DNA of 39,394 nt from a virus, in the IMG/VR virus record IMGVR_UViG_3300030328_001830, positions 1-39,394 of that record, one strand, 5' to 3'. This document shows positions 38,148 through 39,394 of the stretch, one piece after another. A program made the position numbers and the translations under genes. Position 1 is the stretch's first letter; each line of letters begins with the position of its first letter. The notes below the pieces were generated by a model. That model worked only from the letters and a program-made list of their open reading frames with translations. It searched no databases and was not told the DNA's origin.

Positions 38148-38378
38148 TCAATCTGGTATTTTTTCTAAATGTGGATGGTGTAATTTAATTTTTTCGTACT
38201 CTCTTTCTGACAGTTCAGGATTTAATTTTTCACAAAATGCCAAGATTAAACTTCTCATTTCAGAGTTGTTTAACAAATCAAATCCTGCCATTTCAAAAAT
38301 TTGGTTGTATTCTTTAGGGGTAAAATTAATTTCCTCTAAATCATTTAGTTTTTGTTTTATCTTTTCATATTTTTTCAT
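38148..38378 (-). CDS. Small acidic helical protein of the cassette
   Basis: A 76-residue charged helical protein (MKKYEKIKQKLNDLEEINF...). The ATG at 38378 is fixed by GGAG six bases upstream; a longer frame from 38408 is not supported. It is present only in the right-end allele, between the PAPS-reductase-like gene and the PD-(D/E)XK-like gene. Function unknown. Confidence 0.7.
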   Translation of the reverse strand: MKKYEKIKQKLNDLEEINFTPKEYNQIFEMAGFDLLNNSEMRSLILAFCEKLNPELSEREYEKIKLHHPHLEKIPD

Positions 38379-38379
38379 A

Positions 38380-39180
38380 TTAAACTCCACACATACCCTC
38401 ACATTCATTGTTAAATAAATCTAGTTGATCTGTTTTTTCGTTAAAATCTATTTCGCCAATTGGCTTTTTACTGTTATGTAAAAATAATTCTTCATCCTTA
38501 TTTTTTGACTTATTTCTTATAAAATTATCTAATTTTACAACTTCATCCCATTCTTGTTTGTTTTCTTTTACTAATTTCCATTCATCATTGTTATGAAATG
38601 GACAAAATGTACAAGCTGATCTTGGAGGTTTTGGATAATTATTTTTTTCCATCCATTCAATACAATGTATTCTTCTAAAATCTTTTTCAACTAATGGATA
38701 AACATTTGTAATATATTTTTTTGGATTTATTTTCATTCGGAAAGTTTCTTCTTTTGATATGCCCATTAACATTTCAACATGAGCATCTTTTTTAATTCTT
38801 TCGCCTTTTTGTAATCCTAAAAGTTCTCTTACTTTTTTATTTACAGGAATTATTTTATAATGATTTGTGCATTGTCGTCTTGATAAACCAGCTTTACCAG
38901 TAATTTTATTTTTTGTATAAACTGGTATTAATGAAAACTGATGGTAATCAGTAAGCATTTGTATAGTATCTTTTTTTAAATCACCTTTTTTAACAATATA
39001 AACTGGATATGATAATTTTGTTTGTAACCATTTTAACCAATTATAAACAGCTTTAGGCTCACTCATAGTATCTGAAAATATTGCAGCATCTACCATAGGA
39101 ACTTCACCTTTTTCAATCATGAGAGCTAAAGTAGAACTTTGAACACCAGCACCTAAACTTAATATTCTTAATTTTTTCAT
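38380..39180 (-). CDS. PAPS-reductase-like PP-loop protein
   Basis: A 266-residue protein of the adenine-nucleotide alpha-hydrolase/PAPS-reductase superfamily. The PP-loop variant SLGAGVQSS is at residues 8-16. Four cysteines lie at 104 (RRQCTNHYKI), 173 (HCIEW), 190 and 193 (SACTFCPFHNNDEW) and could hold an Fe-S cluster. Many phages carry this family; a role in sulphur assimilation or DNA/tRNA thiolation has been suggested but not shown. It starts at the ATG overlapping the TGA of the secreted-protein gene (ATGA). It lies beside methyltransferase genes and is missing from the left-end allele. Confidence 0.83.
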   Translation of the reverse strand: MKKLRILSLGAGVQSSTLALMIEKGEVPMVDAAIFSDTMSEPKAVYNWLKWLQTKLSYPVYIVKKGDLKKDTIQMLTDYHQFSLIPVYTKNKITGKAGLSRRQCTNHYKIIPVNKKVRELLGLQKGERIKKDAHVEMLMGISKEETFRMKINPKKYITNVYPLVEKDFRRIHCIEWMEKNNYPKPPRSACTFCPFHNNDEWKLVKENKQEWDEVVKLDNFIRNKSKNKDEELFLHNSKKPIGEIDFNEKTDQLDLFNNECEGMCGV

Positions 39181-39394
39181 AATAAATAATTTCCATCTTG
39201 GTCTAGGCAATAGTGAGCTGCTATGCCTTTTTTATTGTAAATATAAAAACCCCAAAGCTGACCATTTCCATCTTCAAATTTAGGGTTGTCATACCAGGTA
39301 GCTTTACTTTCAAATGCTTCATCGCAATTAGTAAAATTTTTGATATTTATTTTTTCGTAAAGCAAACCTTGTGATGTCATTAAAACTAAAATTA
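39177..39394 (-). CDS. Small secreted protein, second allele, partial
   Basis: Same protein as 307-537, about 95% identical in DNA. The frame is still open at the right edge, so only the first five residues of its signal-like N-terminus are cut off. An internal ATG at 39380 is not the true start, judging from the complete copy. Its TGA overlaps the ATG of the PAPS-reductase-like gene. Confidence 0.8.
   Translation of the reverse strand, partial: ILVLMTSQGLLYEKINIKNFTNCDEAFESKATWYDNPKFEDGNGQLWGFYIYNKKGIAAHYCLDQDGNYLL
39179..39394. repeat. Right-end copy of terminal homology B
   Basis: Corresponds to 309-524 at about 95% identity and runs to the last base. Together with 38036-38147 it flanks the alternative cassette. 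Confidence 0.93.

Noticed and set aside
1-39394. CRISPR array, rRNA, insertion sequence or transposase
   Set aside because: No regularly spaced repeats with unique spacers, no rRNA-like segments and no transposase motifs were seen on either strand.

Overview
The window is essentially one complete, AT-rich (roughly 70% A+T by eye) genome of a small temperate phage with a podovirus-like, short-tail gene set. It has HK97-type packaging and head genes (small and large terminase, portal, scaffold, an SU10/DUF5309-type major capsid protein), a head-tail adaptor, a P22 gp10-like stabilisation/tail protein, side fibres, internal virion (ejection) proteins and a lysis block. It also has a tyrosine integrase with an attP site made from half of a tRNA-Thr(TGT) gene. 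Base composition and the many short basic or secreted proteins suggest a marine, low-GC host such as SAR11/Pelagibacter. That host call is inference. No tail tape measure, sheath, RNA polymerase, DNA polymerase, helicase or primase gene is visible.

Layout on the circle. (1) 855-956 is a divergent control region. To its right a plus-strand operon (957-5348) encodes an unrecognised first protein (possibly repressor-like), a RecB/Cas4-type PD-(D/E)XK exonuclease, a coiled-coil protein, a putative single-strand annealing protein, a DUF736-like protein, a DUF3310 protein, a LexA-type winged-helix protein and an XRE regulator. It ends at a strong terminator (5151-5177) plus one small gene. (2) Converging on it is the minus-strand integration operon (7663 down to 5349) with the integrase, and upstream of that the attP region (7664-8198) with a minus-strand terminator. 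(3) All remaining major genes are on the minus strand and read leftward. From 39394 down to 35282 lie DNA-modification, nuclease and regulatory genes. From 34880 to 25603 come packaging, head and neck genes, then fibres (about 23960-17070), ejection proteins (17072-11412) and lysis or envelope genes (11412-8199).

The two ends of the window are alternative alleles of the same locus. Bases 1-112 match 38036-38147, and 309-524 match 39179-39394, but the genes between them differ: a small DUF7220-like membrane protein on the left, and a PAPS-reductase-like protein plus a 76-residue protein on the right. The contig therefore appears to have run once around a circular map and ended in a second allele. 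This reveals an exchangeable gene cassette next to a cluster of DNA methyltransferase and nuclease-like genes.

How the genes work together (inference from family knowledge): after entry the phage recombines by exonuclease plus annealing protein and relies on host replication proteins. It integrates at tRNA-Thr using attP with phased arm-type repeats. When lytic it protects its DNA with up to three adenine-type methyltransferases, packages into an SU10-like capsid and lyses with a holin and a T4-type lysozyme. Genes are packed with ATGA/TAATG overlaps throughout. At least ten genes shorter than 60 codons were found by reading the sequence between the larger ones and are listed.
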